Positions 25,037-34,573 are shown, counted from the first letter of the stretch. The stretch is 64,000 bases of DNA from Mucilaginibacter sp. KACC 22773 (GCF_028736215.1 NZ_CP117883.1:1798001-1862000), one strand, 5' to 3'. Notes: generated from the letters alone by a model not told the origin. Made by a program: numbers and translations.

Positions 25037-25723
25037 ATGCCCACCACCCAGGATATTAAAGTAGCCGTTGATGCCGTAGTATTTGGATATACCTCCAAAG
25101 AAGGCCTATCCGTGTTGCTGATTAAACGCAACATCAATCCTTTTAAAAATAAATGGGCATTGCCCGGCGGCCTGGTGGGCAACCATGAATCATTAGAGGA
25201 TGCCGTACAACGCGAATTAAAAGAAGAAACCGGCATCAGCATCACCTACCTGGAACAGCTATATAGTTTTGGCAATCCGGGTCGCGACCCGCGTAACAGG
25301 GTTATCTCCATCACTTACTATGGCTTGGTTAAACCGGATGCATTCGAGATTAAGGCTGATACCGACGCCGCCGAGGTGGCCTGGTTCAATATAAAAAAAG
25401 TCCCTCAACTGGCGTTTGATCATAATACGATTATTGGCGCGGCACATGATCGCCTCAAAAACAAAATCCTTTACCAACCGGTAGGCTTCGAGCTGCTGGA
25501 AGAAAAATTTCCCTTCTCCGAATTGGAAAAACTCTATATGGCCGTGTTGGATAGAGAGATGGACCGGCGTAACTTCAAGAAGAAAGTCGTCAAGTTTGGT
25601 TTCCTGGAAGAAACAACAGAAAAACAAGTGCTTGAGGGAGCGGGCAGGCCAGGAAACCTGTTCCGTTTTAACCAGGAAAAATATTTCCAGCTTCAAAAAC
25701 AAGGTATCAATTTCGAAATTTAA
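25037..25723 (+). CDS. NUDIX-domain regulator (NrtR-like)
   Basis: A 228-residue protein. An intact NUDIX box (G-x5-E-x7-REL-x-EE-x-GI, in GLVGNHESLEDAVQRELKEE) lies at about 50-72, in a NUDIX hydrolase domain (1-145). The C-terminal part (about 155-228) has the winged-helix layout of NrtR/ADP-ribose-sensing regulators. Such proteins control NAD or sugar genes in Bacteroidota; the target is not seen here. The box is intact, so hydrolysis is also possible. Start is supported by the promoter at 25000-25032. Confidence 0.82.
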   Translation: MPTTQDIKVAVDAVVFGYTSKEGLSVLLIKRNINPFKNKWALPGGLVGNHESLEDAVQRELKEETGISITYLEQLYSFGNPGRDPRNRVISITYYGLVKPDAFEIKADTDAAEVAWFNIKKVPQLAFDHNTIIGAAHDRLKNKILYQPVGFELLEEKFPFSELEKLYMAVLDREMDRRNFKKKVVKFGFLEETTEKQVLEGAGRPGNLFRFNQEKYFQLQKQGINFEI

Positions 25724-25915
25724 TTTTTTGCACAGTTTTTATTGGGCGAGCTGTGAACCGGCGGGGCAATTGGTCGGGAAAATAAGTCAGCCTACAGCCA
25801 GCTACCACGTATATAACTATCGTCTTTATGCTCCTCGGCCCCGTTTTTCCTGTCGGCCCCACCGCATTCGATACAGCTATCAATGCGCCAATTTTCCGCG
25901 CTTTATCAAGAAAGA

Positions 25916-25925
25916 GGGGGGGGGG
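25916..25925. repeat. G10 homopolymer
   Basis: Ten consecutive G on the plus strand, 17 bases beyond the end of the minus-strand YncE/phosphatase gene. It is outside any ORF, so phase variation of a protein is not expected. Confidence 0.6.
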
Positions 25926-25941
25926 CATCTCCAGGGCCTCA

Positions 25942-28656
25942 TTAATCGTCATCATCATCCTTGCCGGCTTTGCCCGCTAATTTTGTGGGGTAAGTTTTTT
26001 TACCTTTTGCGGCGTACCATAAAATGCGGTTCAGCATGTCGTCGTTACCGCCATCAATATGGTCAAACTCTGGCTTTGATGATGCTTTGGCAAAATATAA
26101 AGCCTGCCCCTTAAGCGCGGCAAGTTTAGGGTTGATATTATTTAGCGGGATACGGTTTGGCACAGCGTTGTAAGTGTAGGCAGTTGGCCTGTCGCTAAAG
26201 CAGCCAAACATGGGCAAAGCTGTTGCATCAATAATATTCATCGGCGGGATGCCCAATATTTGTTCTATCGACCGTACAACGCAAGTTTGGTTATAATTGG
26301 TTGATACGGTTTTTTGCAATTGACTGTACGGACTTACAACAAAACCGGTTGTACGGTAAGCAGATACGTGGTCCCACCCGGCTTGCGAGTCATCCTCGGT
26401 AACAAATATCACGGTGTTTTTCCAGAAACGGCTTTTGGATACGGCTTCAATAATGCGGCCAAGGGCAAGGTCGTTATCGGCCACCATTGCTTCCGGTTTA
26501 GGAAGGCCTGGCCGGGTACCTTGCGTATGATCGGTTGATAGCGCCATTACCATCAGTTCGGGCAGTTCATCGCCGGCTTGTTTTTCATAGCCCTTTAACT
26601 CGTTGATAAAAGCCGAGGCCCGTATCTGGTCGGTTATTTTTAACTCGTCCGATCCGGGGTAGTTTTGCGATAGCATGGGCCTCACCCTTGATATGGTACT
26701 GGTGTTATAAAACTTAAGCGGGATGCCGGCTTTATAATTATTGTACATATCCGTCCAGCTTAATTTTTCATCATAATGCGGTGCCGATGCCTCGCCGTAG
26801 ATCCGTACTTTTTTACCGTGGTCGGCGGCGTTATTCCATATAAAACCTTTCTTGTCGTACACCAACGCGTCTTCCTGCACGTGCGGGTAGCTGCGGAACC
26901 AGGCGCGCACGTTTTTTTCTACGTAGTCGGTCACCATGGCGGCATCAGTCCATTGGTGCCCTTCGGCCGAGCATTTGCCGGATGCATAGTAATTATCAAG
27001 CAATACAAAATCTTTGGCCAGTTTATGCTGGTTGGGGGTGATGCTATCGCCATAAATACACAACGAGGGCATGCCTTTACCTTGTGGCAAATCGCCTAAA
27101 ACCTGGTCATAAGTGCGGTTTTCTTTGATAATGTATAATACGTGCTTAAATACCGATGGTTCGCCAATACGATAAGGCATTGGCTTAGGGGCGATGTTTT
27201 TACGTGGCACCAGTTGTGCTATATCCTGCCTGAAGGTAAGGTTAAGCGTTTTAACCCGATTGGTATATGTTTTTAATAACTCATCATCAGGTAAGGGGAT
27301 GATAGATACCGTAGCCTTTTCGTGGTGCGAGTTATAAGCGGTAACATCATCAGGCACCTGAGGCCCGGCTTTAAACTCTTTGGTGCTTACCCTTGATCCT
27401 TCGCCTTCCAGGTTGGTTACAAAAAGGGTGTTGTCAACAACCAGTAAGCCGCCTGGATAAGCCTCGGTAGGGATAAAACCTTTAACAGTTGTTTTACCCT
27501 TGCCATTAGCTGATGAAACTGACCCAAGCTGAACTACCGCAACCGCATTATCAAGCCCGTTGGCAACGTACAATGTGTTACCGTCGTTACTGAGCGCAAG
27601 TGCGTTTGGCGAATCGCCTATGTAGCCATTTTTATCCTGCATCAACCTTACCGGGATGGTTTCAATCACCTTAAAAGTTGCTGCGTTTATTACGGATACG
27701 TTATCACTGTTGGCATTGGCAACATATAAAAAGTTGTTGCTTTTATCGGTTATGATAACATTAGGATGCAGGCCAACGGAAATTTCTTTCAATGCATTCC
27801 CGCTTGCAATATCAAATGCCTGTACGCTCCCGGTACTTGTTGCGCCTGTTTTTGGGTCGATGTAGGTTTTGCCATAAGGTACGCCCGCGGTTTCCCTGCT
27901 GGTTGTATCGGCAGGTTCGGCACCGCCCCAGTTGGTAATGAACAGGCGTTGCCCAACAAGCGCAAGGCCATAAGGCGCTACCCCGGTTGGTTTGGTATAA
28001 ATGGTTTGGCCGGTGCTTAGATTGATTTTTACAAGCTGGTTGTTGCCGTTTAAAGCCACATATAAATAATCGGTACCGGCTTCATTGTTAATAACCAGTT
28101 CATTGGGCAAGGCCAACGGCGATGGCGCAGCGGGTTTGAATTCAAATGCATTTTTGATACTGATATTTTGCCCGTCCCATACGGCTTGCATCACAAATGA
28201 TTTATGCGAATCGCCATTGGCGGCGCTCCAGAAAATCTGTGTTTCTGAGCCATTTTTATGAACCTTTAAGCCCGAATAGGTGCTCATCAGGCCGTTGTAT
28301 CGTTTATCCTGGGTATAAGTCCATTGTGCTATAACCTTGCTGCCAACAGAATCTATGAGGGTAATGCCGTACCGGTCTTCAACGGCTAAAACCGAGGTTC
28401 CCGGGATCAGTTTGATATCAAGGCTATGGTTTTCAAAATTCGGGTCGCCAAAGCGCACCACTTTACCGGCCGGATCAATTAGCCTGTTGTACGGCATCAT
28501 TACAGGCAATATCTTATCGTTTAAGGTGCTATCGTCATAGGTGCTGTGCATATTGCTTTGTTCCTGGTTGCCACTGGTGCCATCGGTTATAACCGAATGA
28601 CAGGCAGAAAACAGCGTGATCAATAAAGCACAAAAAGATAATGTAGATATTTTCAT
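25942..28656 (-). CDS. Bifunctional YncE-like beta-propeller / phosphoesterase lipoprotein
   Basis: About 904 residues. A lipobox (LITLFSAC) follows a signal at MKISTLSFCALL. Residues of about 50-420 form YncE/YVTN-type beta-propeller repeats (e.g. NFLYVANANSDNVSVINAAT). From about 500 to 880 lies a phosphoesterase domain (LYIIKENRTYDQVLGD, typical of the alkaline-phosphatase/acid phosphatase superfamily); IFVTEDDSQAGWDH is part of its active site. The C-terminus is acidic (KDDDDD). I chose the ATG at 28656; 25 further residues to 28731 lack signal character. Predicted role: surface phosphate-ester cleavage, with the propeller for binding. Confidence 0.82.
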   Translation of the reverse strand: MKISTLSFCALLITLFSACHSVITDGTSGNQEQSNMHSTYDDSTLNDKILPVMMPYNRLIDPAGKVVRFGDPNFENHSLDIKLIPGTSVLAVEDRYGITLIDSVGSKVIAQWTYTQDKRYNGLMSTYSGLKVHKNGSETQIFWSAANGDSHKSFVMQAVWDGQNISIKNAFEFKPAAPSPLALPNELVINNEAGTDYLYVALNGNNQLVKINLSTGQTIYTKPTGVAPYGLALVGQRLFITNWGGAEPADTTSRETAGVPYGKTYIDPKTGATSTGSVQAFDIASGNALKEISVGLHPNVIITDKSNNFLYVANANSDNVSVINAATFKVIETIPVRLMQDKNGYIGDSPNALALSNDGNTLYVANGLDNAVAVVQLGSVSSANGKGKTTVKGFIPTEAYPGGLLVVDNTLFVTNLEGEGSRVSTKEFKAGPQVPDDVTAYNSHHEKATVSIIPLPDDELLKTYTNRVKTLNLTFRQDIAQLVPRKNIAPKPMPYRIGEPSVFKHVLYIIKENRTYDQVLGDLPQGKGMPSLCIYGDSITPNQHKLAKDFVLLDNYYASGKCSAEGHQWTDAAMVTDYVEKNVRAWFRSYPHVQEDALVYDKKGFIWNNAADHGKKVRIYGEASAPHYDEKLSWTDMYNNYKAGIPLKFYNTSTISRVRPMLSQNYPGSDELKITDQIRASAFINELKGYEKQAGDELPELMVMALSTDHTQGTRPGLPKPEAMVADNDLALGRIIEAVSKSRFWKNTVIFVTEDDSQAGWDHVSAYRTTGFVVSPYSQLQKTVSTNYNQTCVVRSIEQILGIPPMNIIDATALPMFGCFSDRPTAYTYNAVPNRIPLNNINPKLAALKGQALYFAKASSKPEFDHIDGGNDDMLNRILWYAAKGKKTYPTKLAGKAGKDDDDD

Positions 28657-28811
28657 AGTATAAGATGTCCTGGATGATGGAGGCCTTTCGGCGCTAAAAG
28701 TTTTGATATATGATACACTTGCGTTGCACATAGCGGAGTCATCGACTTATCGTTGCGCTTTCTGTTTCCAAACAAATTGCTCATATTTATGCAAGATACT
28801 TCCATTCTGCC

Positions 28812-29738
28812 ATGAAAAACTGTGTACTCCTGTGTATGTGTTTAATTGTGTTGTGCGCTTGTTCACATAAAAAGCAACCTTCGGCAGAAACGAAACATGC
28901 TGTTAAGGCTAATAAGCCGGCTAAAACTAAAACCACGAATAAGCCGCAATATACAAACCCCTTGTTTAATCAGTATGTGGTATTTATTAAATCTTTAAAT
29001 TTAACCGATCCGGAAAATGCCACAAAGGCCGCGAGAAGGTATGCAGATTTATTTAAAGGACAAGCGCCTGCCACTTGCGACACCGCTTTTTTGATTTTTA
29101 GCGCATACTACGATAAACTGAATAATAGTCTTGATGATACCCATTTTAACCGTGCCGACCGAAGCGATACTATACTCATAGGTAAAGTAAAGCCAGGCAA
29201 ACTGCCGGTAAAAGTTGCAAAATACCTTAAGCAATTAAACGATAACGGTTTTACAATTATTATGGAAGAAGGGGATACCTATGTGGGGCAAGACAGGGAT
29301 TTTATAGCCAGGTGGTTTTATGATGCTGTTTCGCCGGTTATGAAGGTGTACCTGGAGCAATTAAATAAGGAGAATAAGGCTATTTACGTGGAGGATGCTT
29401 CGATAATTATAAGCGCAAAGCAGTTGGTAGACAGGGAAATATGGTGGGAGCAATTTGTTAAGGACAACCCCGGTTTTATAAGCATTGCCGATGCTGCCAT
29501 TAACCAAAAAAGTTACTTGCAGGCACTGCTCCAGGGAACCGATAACACCTGGGTTATGGACGATAAAAACAATTTAAGCGATTATTTTAAAGACGCTTAC
29601 AGCTATCTGCTGGATAAATACCCTTTGTCATCTGCCGCTAAACTCGTAGCGCCATACTATGCCTTTTTAAAGGAGGGACGTAGGTACCGGGCCGATAGCT
29701 TGATGAATGTTTATAAGAAAGAAGGGATAACGGGGTGA
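28812..29738 (+). CDS. Lipoprotein, unknown function
   Basis: A 308-residue lipoprotein. Lipobox LCAC (Cys17), then a Lys/Thr-rich linker (20-50) and a helical domain of about 250 residues (e.g. YADLFKGQAPATCDTAFLIFSAYYDKLNNSLDD). No family is recognised. It diverges from the YncE/phosphatase gene and converges on the lysozyme gene with only 5 bases between the stops. Confidence 0.75.
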   Translation: MKNCVLLCMCLIVLCACSHKKQPSAETKHAVKANKPAKTKTTNKPQYTNPLFNQYVVFIKSLNLTDPENATKAARRYADLFKGQAPATCDTAFLIFSAYYDKLNNSLDDTHFNRADRSDTILIGKVKPGKLPVKVAKYLKQLNDNGFTIIMEEGDTYVGQDRDFIARWFYDAVSPVMKVYLEQLNKENKAIYVEDASIIISAKQLVDREIWWEQFVKDNPGFISIADAAINQKSYLQALLQGTDNTWVMDDKNNLSDYFKDAYSYLLDKYPLSSAAKLVAPYYAFLKEGRRYRADSLMNVYKKEGITG

Positions 29739-29743
29739 TTTTT

Positions 29744-30619
29744 TTACTTCACCAGCAATTTTTCAAAAGCAGTAGTATCGCCTTTAAAAATACTCATATC
29801 AACTCTTTCATTAATGCCATTGATATGGGCCCTGTCGGAGTGTTGCCAAAACTGCCAGTTGGTATTGCTGCTTACATTTAATTGGGGTTGGTAATAGTGG
29901 GCTATCCACAGCGGGTACTCGTCAAAATAGCCTTGCAGGTAGTCCCGGTAAAAACTTAGGTTGGTGTAAATAATGGGTTTTACACCGGTTTTAGTTTCTA
30001 TTTGGTGAATGAACAGCTTAAGCTGGGTACGCATTTTTTCGGGTGTGGTGCGGTATAGCCTCTCCACGTCGACAACCATCGGCAGGTCGCCTTTTTCAAT
30101 TTTTACCGTTTGCAGCATGAATTTAGCCTGCCATAAGCCGCTTTTTTGGGGCAAAAAGAAATGGTACGCGCCGCAAATCAGGCCGGCCTTCGGAGCTTCG
30201 CGCCAATTGCGCTGGAAATAAGGATCAGTCATTAAAACACCTTCAGTAGCCTTAATAAATGCGAATTTGATATGTACGCCATCCTCGTTCATTTGCTTTA
30301 CCTTTTGCCAGTTTATTTTGCCCTGGTACGATGACACATCAATGCCGTGCACGGTATAATTGGCCGGTATGCGCACGCCAAAACTTTTATAGGTACGGTA
30401 ATTAGTGGGCTCGCCGGCATCCAGTATCCATCGCCAGGTTGCGGTTGCCGTTTTTAAAACATAGCCATAATAAAAAGGAGAAAGCACTATGAGTAGTAAG
30501 CCAATAGCAGCAAATATCCATCCTGTAGGAACTGCGGACGATGTTTTTTTCTTCGCGGCAGCTTTCCGTTTTACCGGAACTGTGGTTTTGGCAGGTGTTT
30601 TTTTAACAGGTGGCGGCAC
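29744..30619 (-). CDS. GH25 lysozyme-like glycoside hydrolase
   Basis: A 291-residue membrane-anchored muramidase. An N-terminal basic stretch (Lys/Ala-rich) precedes one membrane helix (about 32-52). The GH25 domain spans about 90-285: GIDVSSYQGKINW at the first strand, the catalytic DxE motif in MVVDVERLY, and a WQHSDRAHINGI end. Start is GTG at 30619. It should cut peptidoglycan. It is on the minus strand downstream of a globin gene (49-base gap), possibly the same transcript. Confidence 0.88.
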   Translation of the reverse strand: MPPPVKKTPAKTTVPVKRKAAAKKKTSSAVPTGWIFAAIGLLLIVLSPFYYGYVLKTATATWRWILDAGEPTNYRTYKSFGVRIPANYTVHGIDVSSYQGKINWQKVKQMNEDGVHIKFAFIKATEGVLMTDPYFQRNWREAPKAGLICGAYHFFLPQKSGLWQAKFMLQTVKIEKGDLPMVVDVERLYRTTPEKMRTQLKLFIHQIETKTGVKPIIYTNLSFYRDYLQGYFDEYPLWIAHYYQPQLNVSSNTNWQFWQHSDRAHINGINERVDMSIFKGDTTAFEKLLVK

Positions 30620-30668
30620 AAGGCAAAATTACTAAAATGCGCCCGCATATTGCCCGGTAAATAAATAG

Positions 30669-31061
30669 CTAAACGATATTATGCGGATTATTTTTAAAGT
30701 AGGCTATTTTATATTGGAACATTTCGGCCATTTTACCGGCACGCCATTTGGCTTCATCGGCCTTTTCGCCGGCAAAAAGGCTGTCAACTGTGGCTGTAAA
30801 TAAATTCAGCCACTCATTAAAATGCTTTTCGTCAATAGGTAAGCGTGCATGGGGCGGAAACGGGGCGCCATTATACGTATGTTCCTGTAAGAGCAGGGTT
30901 TGCCAAAAGGTATACATTTTTTCCAGGTGGGGCAACCAGCCATCGCCTAAGCGTTGGTTAAAAACGGGAGCCAGCAAAACGTCTTCGCCAACTTTATTGT
31001 AAAAGGTATCAACTAATAGTTTGATATCATCTAATGAAGTTATATCGTGTTTTGTACTCAT
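30669..31061 (-). CDS. Group III truncated hemoglobin
   Basis: A 130-residue 2-on-2 globin. The PFPPHARLPIDEKHFNEWL segment holds the proximal His of helix F (His in EKHFNEW), matching group III. Heme binding and action on O2 or NO are known for the family; the partner is not. It starts ATG at 31061, divergent from marR. Confidence 0.88.
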   Translation of the reverse strand: MSTKHDITSLDDIKLLVDTFYNKVGEDVLLAPVFNQRLGDGWLPHLEKMYTFWQTLLLQEHTYNGAPFPPHARLPIDEKHFNEWLNLFTATVDSLFAGEKADEAKWRAGKMAEMFQYKIAYFKNNPHNIV

Positions 31062-31154
31062 GGCTATACCAGCAATTCCACAGCAAAGCTACCCAAAGTG
31101 ATATAACACCAATGTAAAAAATAGAGGTAATTCAACAAATGCTTAAAATTACCT

Positions 31155-31162
31155 TATATTTG
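31155..31162 (+). promoter_or_regulatory. -7 box of marR-MFS operon
   Basis: TATATTTG fits TAnnTTTG, 34 bases before the ATG at 31197. The palindrome 31167-31184 lies just downstream, over the expected start of transcription. No good -33 box is visible. Confidence 0.55.
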
Positions 31163-31166
31163 TAAG

Positions 31167-31184
31167 GTAAACTTATAAGTTTAC
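31167..31184. promoter_or_regulatory. 18-bp palindrome, putative MarR operator
   Basis: GTAAACTTATAAGTTTAC is a perfect palindrome located 4 bases after the -7 box and 12 before the marR ATG. MarR proteins bind palindromes of 16-20 bp overlapping their own promoters. Autorepression of the marR-MFS unit is inferred. Confidence 0.65.
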
Positions 31185-31196
31185 TTTATAATAAAA

Positions 31197-31634
31197 ATGA
31201 CAGAGCAAAAAGATATTCAACTGGCAGCCGACCTGCGTACAGTTGTAACCAGGCTGATTAAAGTACTGCGAAAACATTCGGTTACAGCCGACAAGCTGTC
31301 GTTAACCGAACGGTCGACGATTGCCCTGCTTGATCAGCACCAGGAATTGCTGCCTAACGAACTGGCGGCTATGGAAAAAATAACTACCCAAAGCATGTCG
31401 CAGATATTGGCCAACCTGCTGCAGCGCGGTTTAATTAAAAGGCGGATCTCGGAAACCGATAAGCGTAAAGCCATCATCACTTTGTCTGATCTTGGCCGCA
31501 ACATGCTATACCAGGTGCGTAACGAGCGCAACGCCTGGCTTAATGATGCCATAACAGCAACCTGTACGCCAGAGGAACAGGAATTGATAAAAAAAGCCAT
31601 TGGCCCGCTAACAAAAATTGTTGATTTTGAATAA
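31197..31634 (+). CDS. MarR family transcriptional regulator
   Basis: A 145-residue winged-helix regulator. The DNA-binding part spans about 35-100, with the recognition helix in TTQSMSQILANLLQRGLI and the wing in KRRISETDKRKAIITLSDLG. MarR dimers usually sense small phenolics or oxidants and release DNA. It is followed 26 bases later by an MFS exporter on the same strand, a classic drug or metabolite efflux pair. Operator candidate at 31167-31184. Confidence 0.9.
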   Translation: MTEQKDIQLAADLRTVVTRLIKVLRKHSVTADKLSLTERSTIALLDQHQELLPNELAAMEKITTQSMSQILANLLQRGLIKRRISETDKRKAIITLSDLGRNMLYQVRNERNAWLNDAITATCTPEEQELIKKAIGPLTKIVDFE

Positions 31635-31660
31635 AGCCTTTGTAAAAGGATAGGGGAGTA

Positions 31661-32926
31661 ATGAATATAAACACTTTTAATGCATTTAGAAGCCGGAATT
31701 ACAGGCTCTATTTTACCGGGCAATCCATATCATTGGTAGGCACCTGGATGCAGAAAACCGCTGTTAGCTGGGTAATATACTCGCAAACACATTCTAAATT
31801 TTTATTGGGGGTTACCCTTTTTGCCAGCCTGTTCCCTTCGTTTTTATTTTCGTTTTTGGGCGGGGTAGTTTCAGATAGGTATGATCGTTATAAATTATTG
31901 CTGTTTACCCAGGCGGCATCAATGGTGCAGGCCATTTTACTTACAGCGCTGGTGTTTTTTGGGCGATACGTGATTTGGGAAATCATCGGTTTAAGCGCTC
32001 TTCTGGGTATCATTAATGCTTTTGATGTGCCTGCCCGTCAATCGCTGGTTTATGAGATGGTTGATGATAAAGCCGATTTGCCCAATGCGCTGGCGCTTAA
32101 TTCATCTATGGTAAACCTATCAAGACTGGTTGGGCCGGGTATAGCCGGCCTGGTGCTGGAGAAATTTGGCGATGTAGTGTGCTTTGGTGCCAATGCCGCC
32201 AGCTTTATTGCTGTAATTGCTTCGATATTGTTAATGAAGCTGCCCCAATCCAAGCCGAAAGTACATGCGCACAATATCTATTTTGAGCTTAAAGAAGGCT
32301 TTAGTTATATCAAAAATACGCCTTCAATTAAGTTTGTGCTGGTAATTTTGGCCTTAATAAGCCTGATGGTTTTGCCATTTAATACGCTGATACCGGTTTA
32401 TGCCAAGGATATTTTTAAGGGAACGGCATCAACCTTTGGGGTAATAGATAGTTTGATAGGTTTGGGTGCATTTTCGGGCGCCATATTCCTGGCATCATTA
32501 AAAGTAGGGGGAGACCTTAAAAAGATACTGGCCATAAGTACACTGATTTTCGGCGGGGGGCTGGCGTTGTTTTCGCATATGCCCAATTATTATATCGCCC
32601 TTTTGTTTGCAGCTATTACAGGTTTTGGGATGATGGCCCAGATCACCATCAGCAATACACTCATTCAAACTACCGTTGATCCGGCTATGCGCGGCCGGGT
32701 AATCAGTTTTTATGCCATGGCATTTTTTGGAATGCAGCCCTTGGGGGGCTTGCTGGTAGGGGCTATCTCGCAAAAAATAGGCGTTCCGGATACTGTTTTA
32801 GGCGAAGGCCTTGTGGCGCTGCTGCTGGGTTTGTTGCAATTAAGGTACCTCAGGAAAACGAGGCTCAAAAAAGCTACCGAAGCATCTTTGCAACACTCTC
32901 CTGTTAACTCACTAACATCGAATTGA
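31661..32926 (+). CDS. MFS transporter (MFS_3 / EntS-like exporter)
   Basis: A 421-residue major facilitator with about 12 predicted membrane helices, of the enterobactin-exporter-like type. The loop VVSDRYDRYK carries the usual motif A (GxxxDRxGRR variant). The substrate is unknown but is likely the compound sensed by the upstream MarR. The next gene (isochorismatase-like) lies 74 bases on. Confidence 0.88.
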   Translation: MNINTFNAFRSRNYRLYFTGQSISLVGTWMQKTAVSWVIYSQTHSKFLLGVTLFASLFPSFLFSFLGGVVSDRYDRYKLLLFTQAASMVQAILLTALVFFGRYVIWEIIGLSALLGIINAFDVPARQSLVYEMVDDKADLPNALALNSSMVNLSRLVGPGIAGLVLEKFGDVVCFGANAASFIAVIASILLMKLPQSKPKVHAHNIYFELKEGFSYIKNTPSIKFVLVILALISLMVLPFNTLIPVYAKDIFKGTASTFGVIDSLIGLGAFSGAIFLASLKVGGDLKKILAISTLIFGGGLALFSHMPNYYIALLFAAITGFGMMAQITISNTLIQTTVDPAMRGRVISFYAMAFFGMQPLGGLLVGAISQKIGVPDTVLGEGLVALLLGLLQLRYLRKTRLKKATEASLQHSPVNSLTSN

Positions 32927-33000
32927 TACACACGAATTTCACGAATTTGATGGACACGAATTGAATACTAACAGCGATAATTGAAATAAATGCAAATTAT

Positions 33001-33573
33001 ATGATAACTACAATTGATAAAAACACCGCACTCGTATTAATTGATTTACAAAAGGCTGTTGTGCAAATGCCCACGGCGCATCCTATGGGCCAGGTATTGG
33101 AAAACTCGGCTAAGTTGCTTGCAGCTTTTCGTAAGGCAAACCTGCCCGTTGTAATAGTAAATGTTAACCCTGCAGGCTCGGCTGCTTTTGCCACCCGCAG
33201 GGATAGTAATCCAAACGCCGGTTCGGTACCTGGTCCGGATTTTTTGGATATAGTGCCCGAAATTAAAGTAGAAGAGGGCGACATCAGGATAACCAAAAAA
33301 ACATGGGGCGCTTTTTACCAAACAGGCCTGCATGACGAATTGCAAAAGCGTGGTATTACCCAAATTGTGCTGGCCGGTTTGGCTACCAGCATAGGTGTTG
33401 AAGCTACCGCCCGCAGCGCCAATGAATTTGCCTATAATATTGCCTTTGCCAGCGATGCTATGAGCGATAGGTTTGCCGATGCACACGATAGCAGTTTGAA
33501 ATATATTTTCCCGAGGATTGGAGAAGTAGGCACCACAGATGAGATTATTGCTAAACTGATTTTACAGGTTTAG
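33001..33573 (+). CDS. Isochorismatase-family hydrolase, Cys-to-Gly variant
   Basis: A 190-residue alpha/beta hydrolase of the isochorismatase group. Asp15 (VLIDLQKA) and Lys100 (ITKKTWGAF) of the catalytic triad are present. The nucleophile position, Cys in the usual G-x-A-T-x-x-C-V-E-A-T-A-R, is Gly132 (GLATSIGVEATAR). The known EntB/PhzD enzymes also lack this Cys and cut enol ethers, so an isochorismatase-type reaction is possible. It follows the MarR-MFS genes. Confidence 0.8.
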   Translation: MITTIDKNTALVLIDLQKAVVQMPTAHPMGQVLENSAKLLAAFRKANLPVVIVNVNPAGSAAFATRRDSNPNAGSVPGPDFLDIVPEIKVEEGDIRITKKTWGAFYQTGLHDELQKRGITQIVLAGLATSIGVEATARSANEFAYNIAFASDAMSDRFADAHDSSLKYIFPRIGEVGTTDEIIAKLILQV

Positions 33574-33701
33574 CACTTTTAAATAGCCAGGAGTTAGGAT
33601 ATTTAGGTTTTGGCACTTTAAACTATTTATATTTTGCATCTCAAAACCACTTCGTTCTTAATTATCTGCTTTATTAAAACCCGTTTTAGCGCCGGATAAA
33701 T

Positions 33702-33709
33702 TATATTTG
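33702..33709 (+). promoter_or_regulatory. Putative -7 box of yitT-like gene
   Basis: TATATTTG, only 3 bases before the ATG at 33713, implies a very short or absent leader. A weak TTTA, not TTTG, is at the -33 distance. Confidence 0.4.
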
Positions 33710-33712
33710 GGC

Positions 33713-34573
33713 ATGAAGGTAATGAAGGTCATCAAAGAATCAATATCTATCGGGTTGGGCATCCTGGCAGCCGGCTTTGGCCTTAAGGGTTTCCTGTTAT
33801 CCAGCCATTTTATTGATGGGGGGGTAACAGGTGTATCAATGTTGGTTGCAGATATCTCGGCCATCCCCATTTCCTTGCTCATTTTTTTAATTAATGTGCC
33901 GTTTTTGTGGCTCGGCTATAAAAAGCTTGGGCTGTGGTTTGCCATAAAAAGTACTATTGCCATTGGCTTACTATCGGTAAGCCTGGTAGTAATTAATTTT
34001 CCGGATGTAACGCATGATAAGTTGCTTACAGCGGTTTTTGGCGGCGTTTTTATAGGTACGGGCAGCGGCCTGGCTATGCGGGGCGGCGCCGTACTTGATG
34101 GTACCGAAATAGCGGCGGTGCTCATCAGCAAACGAACCCAGCTGTTAAAAGTGAGCGATTTTATTTTGCTGCTGAATGTAGTGATATTCGGGCTTGCTGC
34201 CTTTTTGCTGGGCGTTGAGCCGGCTATGTACTCGATATTAACCTATATGGCTGCCGCCAAAATGATCGACTTTATTTTGAACGGTATTGAGCAGTATTCG
34301 GGTATCACGGTAGTATCTACCCATAGCGAGGCCATTCGCCGGGCAATTACGCTTTCGTTGGGCAGGGGGGTTACCATTTACCAGGGTAAAAGTGGTTACG
34401 GCAAGGATGGCCACGTAAACGACCCACGTGACATTATTTTTACCGTTGCCACCCGGTTGGAGATTCCGTCGTTAAAACAAACCATCCTGCGGATAGATCC
34501 TAAGGCATTCATTGTACAGCAAAGCGTGGATGATACTACAGGGGGATTATTAAAACGTAAAGGATTACATTAG
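33713..34573 (+). CDS. YitT family protein (DUF161/DUF2179)
   Basis: A 286-residue membrane protein with five or so N-terminal helices (to about 190), then a cytoplasmic DUF2179 domain (about 200-286: YSGITVVSTHSEAIRRAITLSLGRGVTIYQGKSGY). YitT proteins are widespread and of unknown transport function. I start at the ATG 33713, though TTG at 33707 (two residues more) is possible. The gene ends next to a 7-bp tandem array. Confidence 0.88.
   Translation: MKVMKVIKESISIGLGILAAGFGLKGFLLSSHFIDGGVTGVSMLVADISAIPISLLIFLINVPFLWLGYKKLGLWFAIKSTIAIGLLSVSLVVINFPDVTHDKLLTAVFGGVFIGTGSGLAMRGGAVLDGTEIAAVLISKRTQLLKVSDFILLLNVVIFGLAAFLLGVEPAMYSILTYMAAAKMIDFILNGIEQYSGITVVSTHSEAIRRAITLSLGRGVTIYQGKSGYGKDGHVNDPRDIIFTVATRLEIPSLKQTILRIDPKAFIVQQSVDDTTGGLLKRKGLH

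Noticed and set aside
25916..25925. G10 tract as a phase-variation switch
   Set aside because: It lies after the stop codon of the nearest gene and before no other gene, so slippage would not alter a protein.
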